Made by a program: the position numbers and the translations under genes. This document shows, in pieces, positions 1 to 8,164 of a DNA stretch of 64,000 bases. This DNA comes from Sulfurimicrobium sp963741495. GTDB lineage: Bacteria; Pseudomonadota; Gammaproteobacteria; Burkholderiales; Sulfuricellaceae. How positions within the stretch are numbered: position 1 is the first letter of the stretch; every line of letters starts with the position of its first letter. The notes beneath the pieces were generated by a model, which had not been told where the DNA came from, did not search any database, and saw nothing but the letters and a program-made list of their open reading frames with translations. The DNA is taken from positions 310,001 to 374,000 of the forward strand of contig CAVUID010000011.1 of assembly GCA_963741495.1 (NCBI GenBank). The letters are read 5' to 3'.

Positions 1-307
1 CGTTCTTCAGGCCGTTATTGGCTTCATTCTGGATGGGATAAAAAGTCTCTTTTTCGCGCAGATTCTTGTCGAAGCCGCCGCCCTGGATCATGAAATTGTC
101 GATTACGCGGTGAAAGACCGTGCCTTTATAAAAGCCGCCTTTCACATAGCGGAGGAAGTTTTCGACGGTTTTTGGGGATTTGTCCGGGTACAGTTCCAGG
201 GTAAAGTTGCCGAGGTTGGTTTTCATTTCAACCATCGGGTTGGCGGCATACGCGCCAATGCTCAGGGACAGGCCGAAGACCAGGGTGAAAAGGCGTAGCA
301 GTTTCAT
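1..307 (-). CDS. Secreted peptidyl-prolyl cis-trans isomerase, cyclophilin type (partial)
   Basis: The gene starts with ATG at 307 on the minus strand and runs off the left edge of the window, so only about the first 102 residues are seen. The first 22 residues form a signal peptide (MKLLRLF, a hydrophobic core, ending AYAA), placing the protein in the periplasm. The mature start reads VEMKTNLGNFTLELYPDKSP, followed by TVENFL, GTVFHRVI and FMIQGG, which is the classic N-terminal half of a bacterial cyclophilin (PpiA/PpiB family). These enzymes isomerise Xaa-Pro bonds and help fold exported proteins. The FHRV arginine, part of the active site, is present. The missing C-terminal half lies to the left of the window. 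The family call is firm; the choice between ppiA and ppiB symbols is not. Confidence 0.9.
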   Translation of the reverse strand, partial: MKLLRLFTLVFGLSLSIGAYAANPMVEMKTNLGNFTLELYPDKSPKTVENFLRYVKGGFYKGTVFHRVIDNFMIQGGGFDKNLREKETFYPIQNEANNGLKN

Positions 308-420
308 GGTTCTTTCTCCGAAATGATGTGTCAAAAATTTGATTTTACTGTTGCAACAGCTTGAGCTGAAGTGACCCTGGCCCTAACGGGCATGGCAAAT
401 TACGCCCAGAATCATGAATC

Positions 421-567
421 AAGTGAAATGTGAAACCGCTTGGGCTACGCCCTTGCTGTGAAGCGTGAAATGTAAAAGCAGGTTCAGTGGATGCTTTTAC
501 ATTTCACGCTTTACAAACAAAGCGTAGCGAGTGACTTCACGCTTAACAAACTGTTTCACGTTAAACT
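421..567. repeat. Palindromic intergenic microrepeat (GTGAA type)
   Basis: The gap between the cyclophilin gene and arfB holds a perfect 20-base inverted repeat: AAGCGTGAAATGTAAAAGCA at 461-480 and its reverse complement at 492-511, with an 11-base loop. Outside it, weaker arms continue the symmetry (GCTACGC near 444 against GCGTAGC near 521; GTGAAA near 423 against TTTCAC near 554). The arms are built from short GTGAA/GTGAAA units. There is no T-run, so it is not an obvious terminator. Similar structures with other unit sequences occur at 9.96, 12.9 and 53.8 kb. Confidence 0.75.
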
Positions 568-573
568 GCAGCC

Positions 574-990
574 ATGATTCGAATTACACCACAGCTCTCC
601 ATCGATGAGCGCGAAATTGTACTGCAATTTATCCGTGCTTCCGGGCCCGGCGGGCAGAATGTCAACAAAGTGGCGACGGCCGTTCAGTTGCGCTTCGACG
701 TGGCCCGTTCACCCAATCTGCCCGAGGATGTTCGCGCCCGGTTGATGCGTCTGGCGGGCAGTCGCCTGACGACCGAGGGCGAAATGGTCATCGAGGCGAA
801 ACGCTTCCGCTCCCAGGAACGCAACCGCGAGGACGCGATCGGTCGCCTGGTGGAGCTGATTCGCCGCGCCACCGAAAAGCCCAAGCCGCGCGTGGCCACC
901 CGGCCCACGCTGGCATCGAAAAAACGCCGCCTGACAGCCAAGAAACAGCGCGGCGAAATCAAGCGCGGGCGCGGTACCGTGAGCGAATAA
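574..990 (+). CDS. arfB: Peptidyl-tRNA hydrolase ArfB (ribosome rescue)
   Basis: A 138-residue protein of the ArfB (YaeJ) family, which rescues ribosomes stalled on mRNAs lacking a stop codon by hydrolysing peptidyl-tRNA. The catalytic GGQ lies at residues 26-28 inside the release-factor signature RASGPGGQNVNK. The C-terminal tail from about residue 100 is rich in Lys and Arg (SKKRRLTAKKQRGEIKRGRG); in the family this tail inserts into the empty mRNA channel of the ribosome. Length matches the usual 135-140 residues and no domain 2/4 of a full release factor is present. It faces the thioredoxin gene convergently. Confident. Confidence 0.95.
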   Translation: MIRITPQLSIDEREIVLQFIRASGPGGQNVNKVATAVQLRFDVARSPNLPEDVRARLMRLAGSRLTTEGEMVIEAKRFRSQERNREDAIGRLVELIRRATEKPKPRVATRPTLASKKRRLTAKKQRGEIKRGRGTVSE

Positions 991-993
991 CGG

Positions 994-1015
994 CCGACAC
1001 GGGTGGTTGTGTCGG
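994..1015. terminator. Hairpin between convergent arfB and thioredoxin genes
   Basis: CCGACAC (994-1000) and GTGTCGG (1009-1015) form a 7-base-pair stem with an 8-base loop, starting four bases after the arfB stop codon. It lacks a clear T-run, so termination is inferred from position between two convergent genes. Confidence 0.4.
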
Positions 1016-1018
1016 TGC

Positions 1019-1393
1019 TTATCCCTGTTCGGTGGTGTTTTCTGCGGCGATCTGTTTATGGACTTCCGCCATGTCCAGCGCCTGGACCTGACCGATGATG
1101 TCTTCCAGCGCAGGTCCTGGCAGGGCGCCCGGTTCTGAGAAGATAATGATCTGTTCGCGGAAAATCATCAGGGTGGGAATGGAGCGGATCTGGAAATGGT
1201 GCGCCATTTCCTGCTCCACTTCGGTGTTGACCTTGGCAAAAACCACGCCGGGGATTTTTTCTGAAACCGCTTCATAAGTCGGGGCAAAGGATTTGCACGG
1301 GCCGCACCAGGGCGCCCAGAAATCCACCACGACGATGTCGTTTCCGGTGATAACGTCAGAAAAATTCTCTTTGTTCAGATCTACAGTGGCCAT
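1019..1393 (-). CDS. Thioredoxin-family protein
   Basis: A 124-residue thioredoxin-fold protein with the canonical WCGPC active site (Cys30 and Cys33), no signal peptide, and the cis-proline motif SIPTLMIF. It is expected to act as a cytoplasmic disulfide reductase. The start was placed at ATG 1393 because AAGGAG lies 7 bases upstream and the thioredoxin fold begins right after it; an upstream in-frame start would overlap the ABC gene. Compared with the 108-residue thioredoxin 1 it has a C-terminal extension (after EDIIGQVQALD). It begins 14 bases after the ABC transporter stop codon, so the two are probably cotranscribed. It may be a dedicated thioredoxin rather than the main trxA of the cell. 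Confidence 0.9.
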   Translation of the reverse strand: MATVDLNKENFSDVITGNDIVVVDFWAPWCGPCKSFAPTYEAVSEKIPGVVFAKVNTEVEQEMAHHFQIRSIPTLMIFREQIIIFSEPGALPGPALEDIIGQVQALDMAEVHKQIAAENTTEQG

Positions 1394-1407
1394 GTTGTGC
1401 TCCTTGG

Positions 1408-3213
1408 TTAAGTGGCGTTGAGGGGTTGCTCGGATTCTTCCTGTTGCTGCAATGCCCACATCTGGGCGTAGGCACCGTTCAGCGTCAGGAGTTCAAGGTG
1501 GGTGCCGCGTTCGGTGATGCGGCCTTGATCCATCACCAGAATCTGGTTGGCCTCCACAATAGTGGAAAGCCGGTGGGCGATCACCAGCGTGGTGCGGTTC
1601 CGGGCGATCAGCTTCAGCTCGGCCTGGATGGCTTTCTCCGATTTGGAGTCGAGCGCCGAAGTGGCTTCGTCGAAGATCAGGATGCGCGGGTTTTTCAGAA
1701 GGGCGCGGGCGATGGCGACGCGCTGTTTTTCTCCGCCGGAAAGTTTCAGGCCGCGCTCGCCTACCAGGGATTCGTATTGATCCGGCAGGGATTCGATGAA
1801 TTCATGGATGTGTGCATGACGCGCTGCCTGGATGATTTCTTCCCGCGTCGCGTCAGGGCGGCCATAGGCAATGTTGTAATAAATGCTGTCATTGAACAGC
1901 ACGGTATCCTGCGGCACGATGCCGATGGCCCGGCGCAAAGATTTTTGCGACACGGCACGGATATCCTGGCCGTCAATCTGGATGCGCCCGGCGGTTACAT
2001 CGTAGAAGCGGAACAGCAGTCGCGACAGGGTCGATTTGCCCGCGCCGGAAGCGCCGACCACAGCCACGGTTTGCCCCGCCGGTACCTCGAAGCTGAGGCC
2101 GTGCAGGATTTGGCGTTTTTCATCGTAATGGAAATAGACGTCCTCGAAGCGGATGGCGCCCTGTTCCAGTTTAAGTTCAGGTGCGCCGGGCGGGTCCTGC
2201 ACCTCGGCATTCTGCTCCACGAGGCTGAACATTTTTTCCATGTCAGCGAGTGAGTGTTTGATTTCGCGATAGACAAAACCGAGAAAGTGGAGCGGGATGT
2301 AGATCTGAATCATGTAGGCGTTGACCAGCACCAGGTCGCCCAGTGTCATGGTGCCATCCACGACCCCCTGCCCAGCCAGCAGCATCAGCGCGGTGACGCC
2401 GATGGCAATGATGAGGCTTTGTCCGGCATTGAGTGCGGCGAGTGAGGTGGTGTTGCGGATTGCGGCTTTTTCCCATACCTGCAGGCTTTCGTCGTAACGC
2501 CGGGTTTCGAATTCTTCATTGCTGAAATATTTCACCGTTTCGTAGTTCAGCAGGCTGTCGATGGCGCGGGTGTTGGCCTTGGAGTCCATGTCGTTCATGG
2601 TGCGGCGGAATACCATGCGCCATTCGGTGATGGTCAGAGTGAAAGCGATGTAAGCCACCAGGGTGGAAAAAGTGATGACGGAGAACCAGATGTCGTATTT
2701 GGCCAGCAGGATAGCGGCAATCAGGACGATTTCCACCAGGGTGGGCAGAATATTGAAAAGCATGAAATTGAGCAGGAAGCCGATGCCGCGCGTGCCGCGC
2801 TCGATATCGCGGGAAATGCCGCCAGTCTGCCGCTCCAGGTGAAAGCGCAGTGCCAGTTCATGCAGGTGGCGGAAAACCTTGAGTGCCACACGCCGGACTG
2901 AACGCTGGGCCGCCTTGGCAAACACCGCGTCGCGTAGCTCGCCAAACAGCGTAGACATAAAGCGCAGCGCGCCGTAAGCCACCAGCAGGAATACCGGCAG
3001 GGCCAGCATGGCGCGTGGCTGGTCGAGGGCGTCGACAATATCCTTGAGCACCAGCGGCACGGCCACGTTGGCAACTTTGGCAAGAATCAGCAGCAAAACC
3101 GCAATAACGACCCGGCCCTTGAATTCCCACAGGTAGGGCAGCAGGGTGCGGATGGTCTTCCAGTCGTTGCGATTTTTTGTGGAAAGGGTGGTGTTTGGGG
3201 CGGGGCGCATCAA
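1408..3213 (-). CDS. Atm1-type ABC exporter (fused permease and ATPase)
   Basis: A 601-residue half-transporter: about six membrane helices in residues 1-310, then an ATPase domain with Walker A GASGAGKST, signature LSGGEKQR, Walker B ILIFDEATSALD and the H-loop in LVIAHRLST. It works as a homodimer in the inner membrane. The sequence RDIERGTRGIGFLLNFMLFN in the membrane domain and the ATPase spacing fit the Atm1/HMT1 family, which exports glutathione-bound metals or sulfur compounds for Fe-S cluster and metal homeostasis. The downstream thioredoxin gene starts 14 bases after the stop and would suit a thiol-linked substrate, but that is inference. Two adjacent ATG codons exist at 3213 and 3210. 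Confidence 0.88.
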   Translation of the reverse strand: MMRPAPNTTLSTKNRNDWKTIRTLLPYLWEFKGRVVIAVLLLILAKVANVAVPLVLKDIVDALDQPRAMLALPVFLLVAYGALRFMSTLFGELRDAVFAKAAQRSVRRVALKVFRHLHELALRFHLERQTGGISRDIERGTRGIGFLLNFMLFNILPTLVEIVLIAAILLAKYDIWFSVITFSTLVAYIAFTLTITEWRMVFRRTMNDMDSKANTRAIDSLLNYETVKYFSNEEFETRRYDESLQVWEKAAIRNTTSLAALNAGQSLIIAIGVTALMLLAGQGVVDGTMTLGDLVLVNAYMIQIYIPLHFLGFVYREIKHSLADMEKMFSLVEQNAEVQDPPGAPELKLEQGAIRFEDVYFHYDEKRQILHGLSFEVPAGQTVAVVGASGAGKSTLSRLLFRFYDVTAGRIQIDGQDIRAVSQKSLRRAIGIVPQDTVLFNDSIYYNIAYGRPDATREEIIQAARHAHIHEFIESLPDQYESLVGERGLKLSGGEKQRVAIARALLKNPRILIFDEATSALDSKSEKAIQAELKLIARNRTTLVIAHRLSTIVEANQILVMDQGRITERGTHLELLTLNGAYAQMWALQQQEESEQPLNAT

Positions 3214-3324
3214 GAATCATGAAAAGGGAATATCAGTGAAAAATTATACTTGATAACGTCAGTTAACCCGCCTCGTTTTTTGGCATACAATGAAGCGGAT
3301 TTTGCATAGATTGGGGCAATGCAT

Positions 3325-4155
3325 ATGGCTTTTCTGGATGATCTGAAAAAGGAAGCGCAAGCGCTTAAGGAGCAGGAGCATAACCTGACCAAGGCGCGCG
3401 CGCAGGAAGTGACGCAAAGCTTTCTGCTGGTTCAGTCCAAACTCAAAATGATCCAGCTCTACTTGCAGGAACTGGTCAAGCATCTCAACACGATTTCCAC
3501 CAACATTAACCGTGCCTACTATATCGATGGTTTAGGAACAATTGATGATTTCCGCCCGGAGCGGTTCGTAGTAAACACCGACCGTTTCAGTATCGACGAA
3601 AAAGAATTCATCAAGATCATCTATTTGCGCTTTGCCTGCAAGACGGAGCGTGAAATTGTCATCAGCAAAAACACGCCCTCCATGATCGAAATGCAGCGGC
3701 AATATCTGTGGCAGGCCAATCTCAAGTTCCAGTGCACCGAATTCAAGAATGAAAAGGGTTTGCTGGACCGCGCAACCTTCAATGTGGTCAATGAAATCCC
3801 GGTGCATATCAAGTTTGCCGCCGATTTCGAGCAGGCCAGAATTTTTCTCTCGATAAAGAACTTCAATGGTTTGACCGTTAATGAATTTTCTTATGATGCC
3901 GATGAAATCGACGAAACCATGCTGGACGAGTTCGCCAAGTATCTGGTGGGCAAGCCAAACACTTTTATCGAACTGGGTCGTCATCAGCAGTTGATAAAAC
4001 AGAAGGCGATTGCGAGGCGTGCCAGTTCGGATGCGTCTTATGTCCAGCTTGACCCAAAAGAAGCGGCCAGGCTGGATGCCGAGGCGGACGGTACGCCAGG
4101 GGCTCGAAAGAAAGGTTTGTTCGGCTCTCTTAAATCCCTGCTTTCGAAAGAATAG
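3325..4155 (+). CDS. Unrecognised protein next to pilU, helical with amphipathic tail
   Basis: A 276-residue protein I do not recognise. The start at ATG 3325 is preferred over ATG 3319 because GGGG sits 8 bases before it. Residues 1-60 are predicted alpha-helical and rich in Lys, Glu and Gln (FLDDLKKEAQALKEQE), possibly coiled coil. The middle is a mixed alpha/beta region with no metal or catalytic motif I can name. The last residues, KKGLFGSLKSLLSKE, form a likely amphipathic basic helix that could touch the membrane. There is no signal peptide or membrane segment. It ends 10 bases before the pilU start, so a role with the pilus retraction machinery or shared expression is likely. Function unknown. 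Confidence 0.75.
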   Translation: MAFLDDLKKEAQALKEQEHNLTKARAQEVTQSFLLVQSKLKMIQLYLQELVKHLNTISTNINRAYYIDGLGTIDDFRPERFVVNTDRFSIDEKEFIKIIYLRFACKTEREIVISKNTPSMIEMQRQYLWQANLKFQCTEFKNEKGLLDRATFNVVNEIPVHIKFAADFEQARIFLSIKNFNGLTVNEFSYDADEIDETMLDEFAKYLVGKPNTFIELGRHQQLIKQKAIARRASSDASYVQLDPKEAARLDAEADGTPGARKKGLFGSLKSLLSKE

Positions 4156-4165
4156 GTGACGAAAA

Positions 4166-5374
4166 GTGGATCTTTCTCCCGTTTTTAAATTCATGGCGGA
4201 GAAGCAGGCTTCGGATCTGTTTATCTCTGCGGGCGCCCCGGTCTATATCAAGATGGAGGGGGAGCTGCGCGCCATCAACGCCCAGGTGCTGGACGTGGCC
4301 ATGGTCAAGAAAGCCATCTTCGGCCTCATGACCGAAGCGCAGATTCAGACTTTCGAGGCCCATTCCGAACTGAATTTCGGTCTTTCGGTGGCGGATGCCG
4401 GGCGTTTTCGTATCAATGTGTTTCGTCAGCGCGGCAGCGTGGCCATGGTTGCGCGCTATATCACCAACCAGATCCCCTCTCTGGAAAATAGCAGCCTGCC
4501 GCCGGTGCTGAAAGATCTGGTGCTGGAGAAGCGCGGCCTGATACTGGTGGTGGGCGCCACCGGTTCGGGAAAATCCACCACGCTGGCTTCCATGATCGAT
4601 CACCGCAATTCCAACAAGGCGGGACATATTCTGACCATTGAGGATCCGATCGAATTTGTGCACAAGCACAAAAAATCGCTGGTGAACCAGCGTGAAATCG
4701 GGATCGATACAGAAACCTATGCTTCCGCCCTGATCAACTCCCTGCGCGAAGCGCCTGACGTGCTGCTGATTGGCGAGATCCGCGATACCGCGACCATGAA
4801 ACAGGCCTTGATCATTACCCAGACCGGCCATTTATGTCTCGGCACCCTGCACGCCAATAACGCGTATCACGCCATCAACCGCATTGTGAGTTTTTTTCCG
4901 GAAGACGAGCGCGAGTCACTGCTGCTTGATCTTTCCATGACGCTGAAAGGGATCATTTCCCAGCGTCTGGTCAAAGGCGTGGACGGCAAGCGGGTGGCTG
5001 CAGTCGAGGTTCTGCTTAATACTTTCTATGTTTCAGAACTGATCCAGAAAGGCGAGGTGGAGAAGCTCAAGGATGCCATCGAGCAAAGCCTGAATGCGGG
5101 TTCCCGAACCTTCGAACGCTCCCTGCTGGACCTGTATGCCAGCGGCAAGATCAGCCGCGAAGAGGCGCTGGTGAATGCCGATTCTCGTACCGATATGGAA
5201 TGGCTGATCAGCAACGTTTCACATGAAAAGGGCAAGGGCGGGGTGCGCGGCAATACCCAGGTTGAAATCCAGGCACCTCAGGAAAGTGTGGGGGAGAGTC
5301 TGGAAGGGTTTACCCTCAACCCGGAATTCCTGGATCAGATCGGTTCCTCTTCTCCGGGATTTCCCAAGCGTTAA
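4166..5374 (+). CDS. pilU: Type IV pilus retraction ATPase PilU
   Basis: A 402-residue hexameric ATPase of the PilT/PilU family, which powers pilus retraction from the cytoplasmic face of the inner membrane. Visible motifs are SDLFISAGAPVYIKMEGEL near the N-terminus, Walker A GATGSGKST, the Asp box (TIEDPIEF), Walker B (PDVLLIGEIRD) and the His box (GHLCLGTLHANN). Residues such as SDLFI and the C-terminal part GSRTFERSLLDLY point to PilU rather than PilT. The start is GTG at 4166, with AGGTGAC just upstream; the N-terminus then matches known PilU proteins, while the next ATG would remove the first helix. No pilT partner is next to it. Confidence 0.9.
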   Translation: MDLSPVFKFMAEKQASDLFISAGAPVYIKMEGELRAINAQVLDVAMVKKAIFGLMTEAQIQTFEAHSELNFGLSVADAGRFRINVFRQRGSVAMVARYITNQIPSLENSSLPPVLKDLVLEKRGLILVVGATGSGKSTTLASMIDHRNSNKAGHILTIEDPIEFVHKHKKSLVNQREIGIDTETYASALINSLREAPDVLLIGEIRDTATMKQALIITQTGHLCLGTLHANNAYHAINRIVSFFPEDERESLLLDLSMTLKGIISQRLVKGVDGKRVAAVEVLLNTFYVSELIQKGEVEKLKDAIEQSLNAGSRTFERSLLDLYASGKISREEALVNADSRTDMEWLISNVSHEKGKGGVRGNTQVEIQAPQESVGESLEGFTLNPEFLDQIGSSSPGFPKR

Positions 5375-5401
5375 ACTGTTTTACTGGGGGCGAAATAATT
5401 C

Positions 5402-7171
5402 ATGCAGGATGCAGCAAGCATTGAAGCCCGGCGCCACCCAATAGTCTTTAACTCCAGCGAACTGGAGTCGATGCTGGAGGGACGGCAGCCGTTCCGCCAC
5501 TCTTCTCTGGGTGGTCTGCTGGTGCAGGAAAAAATCATTACCCAGGCCCAACTGGATGACGCCCTCGCCTATCAGAGACGTCACCCGGACAAGAAACTGG
5601 GGTCCATTCTGGCTGAAAAAGGGGCGGCCACTTCGCCCCAGATTTATCTTGCCGTGGCACGCTCGCTGGGTGCGCCCATCGTCTGCCTAAGCGGCTTCGA
5701 TTTCAATCACAAGGCGCTTGCCATGGTCACGCCCGACCTGGTGCGTGATCATTATGTGGTGCCCTTGATGTTTCATGGCGAGCGACTGGTGCTGGCGATG
5801 GAAAATCTGCTCGACGCTGATGCCATCCACGCAATCAGCTTTGTCACCCAGCGCGCTATTGATCCCGTCTTCGCGCCGCGCGATGAAATCAGGAATGCGA
5901 TCAACAAGTACTATGACCTGCAGGAGCAGGAACGTGAGCTGGATCGCCTCGAACTTTCCGATTTTTATTACGAGGATGACCAGGAGATCTGGAAGGAAGC
6001 GGAGCGCCTGGCCAATGAGACCCCAGTGGTGAAACTGGTGGATAACCTTATCCTGGCGGCCATTCACCAGCGCGCTTCGGATATTCATATCCGGCCCTGC
6101 AGCAAGAAGGTGGATCTGCTTTACCGCATCGACGGCACACTGATCTTCAAGCGCGAGATACAGAAAGGCCTGCTGCCTGCGATAGTGAGCCGGATCAAGA
6201 TCATCAGCCGGCTCAATATTGCCGAGCATCGCCTGCCTCAGGATGGCAGTTCACGCATGCTGGACGGCAAGAATATCGTGGATATGCGCATTTCCACCAT
6301 TCCCTGCCAGTTCGGCGAGAGTGTCGTGATCCGCCTGCTCAACAAGGGTGAGGGGCTGCGCTCGATCAAGGATGTCGGCTTCAGTGAGCGGGATGAAACG
6401 CTTTTCACCCACCTGATAAACAAGAGCTTTGGCATTATCCTGGTTACCGGGCCGACCGGCTCGGGCAAAACCACCACCCTGTATGCCGCCATGCGCGAGG
6501 TGGCGAAGCACAACCTCAATATTGTCACGGTCGAAGACCCGGTGGAATATGAATTTGAGGGCATGCGTCAGGTTCATATTCTGCCGCAGATCCATTTTGG
6601 CTTCCCCCAGGCGTTGCGTCACATTTTGCGCCACGATCCGGATGTCATCATGATTGGCGAGATCCGTGATGAAGAAACCGCTAAAATTGCGGTGGAAAGC
6701 GCATTAACTGGACATCTGGTGCTTTCCACCCTGCACACCAACGATGCGCCTGGCGCCATTACCCGCTTGATCGAAATGGGCGTCGAACCCTATCTGCTCA
6801 AGTCCGCCGTGATCGGCGTTATTGCGCAGCGCCTGGTGCGCCGCAATTGCCCCCACTGCATGGCTGAGGAGGATGTCGATCCTTTTGTCCGTACCAGTCT
6901 GGGCATGTCCGAGACCGAAGTGTTCTACCGGGGGCAGGGCTGCGAGCGCTGCAATCGTACCGGCTATCATGGCCGCCTGGCGGCCTATGAACTGCTGACG
7001 GTCAACGAGAACATCCGTCGTCATATCACGCCTGGTATCGCTGGAAATGAATTGCGCAAACTGGCAATGCAGGAAGGGATGGTCACTCTGACCGCCAACG
7101 CCATCGAGTTGGCACGCAGCAAGAATACCTCGCTGGCTGAGGTCTATCGGGTTTGCCTGGAAGTGTTGTGA
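5402..7171 (+). CDS. PilB/GspE-type assembly ATPase with MshEN-like N-terminal domain
   Basis: A 589-residue extension ATPase of the PilB/GspE/MshE family, which drives pilus or type II pseudopilus assembly. Residues 35-175 resemble the MshEN domain: LGGLLVQEKIITQAQLDDAL is followed by a second LGSILAEKG block. The ATPase core has TPVVKLVDNLILAAI, Walker A GPTGSGKTTT, Asp box TVEDPVEYE, Walker B VIMIGEIRDEET and His box HLVLSTLHTND. Two CxxC pairs (CPHC and CERC) form the zinc site typical of PilB and GspE. The gene starts 27 bases after pilU. No platform protein or pilin lies nearby, so whether it serves type IV pili or type II secretion cannot be settled here; the pilU neighbour favours pili. 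Confidence 0.88.
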   Translation: MQDAASIEARRHPIVFNSSELESMLEGRQPFRHSSLGGLLVQEKIITQAQLDDALAYQRRHPDKKLGSILAEKGAATSPQIYLAVARSLGAPIVCLSGFDFNHKALAMVTPDLVRDHYVVPLMFHGERLVLAMENLLDADAIHAISFVTQRAIDPVFAPRDEIRNAINKYYDLQEQERELDRLELSDFYYEDDQEIWKEAERLANETPVVKLVDNLILAAIHQRASDIHIRPCSKKVDLLYRIDGTLIFKREIQKGLLPAIVSRIKIISRLNIAEHRLPQDGSSRMLDGKNIVDMRISTIPCQFGESVVIRLLNKGEGLRSIKDVGFSERDETLFTHLINKSFGIILVTGPTGSGKTTTLYAAMREVAKHNLNIVTVEDPVEYEFEGMRQVHILPQIHFGFPQALRHILRHDPDVIMIGEIRDEETAKIAVESALTGHLVLSTLHTNDAPGAITRLIEMGVEPYLLKSAVIGVIAQRLVRRNCPHCMAEEDVDPFVRTSLGMSETEVFYRGQGCERCNRTGYHGRLAAYELLTVNENIRRHITPGIAGNELRKLAMQEGMVTLTANAIELARSKNTSLAEVYRVCLEVL

Positions 7172-7243
7172 CGCCTCACCGGGCTACTGGATATGCCCAG
7201 CGTGATATAAAATGTTAACAAATAAAATATTGTTTCCCTGCGC

Positions 7244-8026
7244 ATGATTTCCGCCACTTTTTTCTCCTTTGTTACCCATTTTATGGTTTTCGTGTCAGCC
7301 ACCAGTACACTTGCCATGGCTGATTCAGATGAGCAATTGAGGCTGGTTTTTGATTTGAACAGCCTGATCTGGGCGTTAATCGGTGCGCTCGGCTGGGGTT
7401 TGATTTCATACCTGCTGAAGCGGCGGATGTTTCACCGCAGTGTCGTTCGCCTTGCCAAACCCGTGGCGGTAAAGCCTGCGGTGAATTCCGGTGAAGAGGA
7501 AAGCGGTGCTTCTGGGGATGGAAAAAAAGGCGAAAATTTTTCTGAGTATCTGACGCCGCTGGATGAAACCACTACCGTAACAGTCGAAGAGTTGTCCAAT
7601 GTCGTGGAACAGGTTGATCTGTTTCTGCTGCTGGGGCGCCACGAGGTGGCCGTTGGCATACTCCTGGCCCGCATTGGGGAAGAAGACCGGAACGATCCCA
7701 GAACCTGGTTCAAGCTGCTGGATGTCTATCATGCAAGTGGGAACCGGACCAGCTTCGAAAAGCTGGCGAATGATATCCGGGGGCACTTCAATGTAGCCCT
7801 TCCTACCTGGGAGGACAGTACGCAACAGGCGGAAGGGCGTCATGGCCTGGAGCACTTCCCGCATTTGCTGGAGAAGATTTCGGATTGCTGGGGTTCTTCT
7901 TCCAGCCTGAGCTATCTGCAGTCTTTGGTGAAGGACAATCGAAGCGGCGCGCGTACGGGTTTCAATGAGGATGCGTTCCGCGAAGTCATGTTTCTGATTA
8001 GCATCCTCGAACAGGCAAGAGATTGA
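7244..8026 (+). CDS. Short FimV-like membrane protein
   Basis: A 260-residue protein with a signal-like hydrophobic N-terminus (residues 1-26, ending TLAMA) and a second hydrophobic segment near residues 40-58 (LIWALIGALGWGLISYLL). The cytoplasmic part contains VEQVDLFLLLGRHEVAVGIL and RTWFKLLDVYHASGNRTSFE. This is the helical repeat seen in the C-terminal part of FimV/TspA proteins, which organise type IV pilus and polar proteins. The large periplasmic LysM part of FimV is absent, so this is a reduced form or a separate relative. It follows the pilU and PilB-type genes on the same strand after a 72-base gap. The FimV resemblance is by motif recognition only. Confidence 0.65.
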   Translation: MISATFFSFVTHFMVFVSATSTLAMADSDEQLRLVFDLNSLIWALIGALGWGLISYLLKRRMFHRSVVRLAKPVAVKPAVNSGEEESGASGDGKKGENFSEYLTPLDETTTVTVEELSNVVEQVDLFLLLGRHEVAVGILLARIGEEDRNDPRTWFKLLDVYHASGNRTSFEKLANDIRGHFNVALPTWEDSTQQAEGRHGLEHFPHLLEKISDCWGSSSSLSYLQSLVKDNRSGARTGFNEDAFREVMFLISILEQARD

Positions 8027-8123
8027 AAACGCTTGGCCGCTCTTGAACAGAGTCGTTGGCTGGTCAATGCTTCTCTAATGCGTCCGGGATCAAAATCCGT
8101 TAGAATTCAGCTTTCCTAACCAG

Positions 8124-8149
8124 AAAAGGGCACATCACCGTGCCCTTTT
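8124..8149 (+). terminator. Intrinsic terminator upstream of lepA
   Basis: AAAAGGGCAC (8124-8133) pairs perfectly with GTGCCCTTTT (8140-8149) around a 6-base loop, ending in a T-run. It closes the pilus-gene transcript but sits only 15 bases before the lepA start, so lepA must either be transcribed through it or start within it. Confidence 0.85.
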
Positions 8150-8164
8150 TGCTGCATACAAAGT

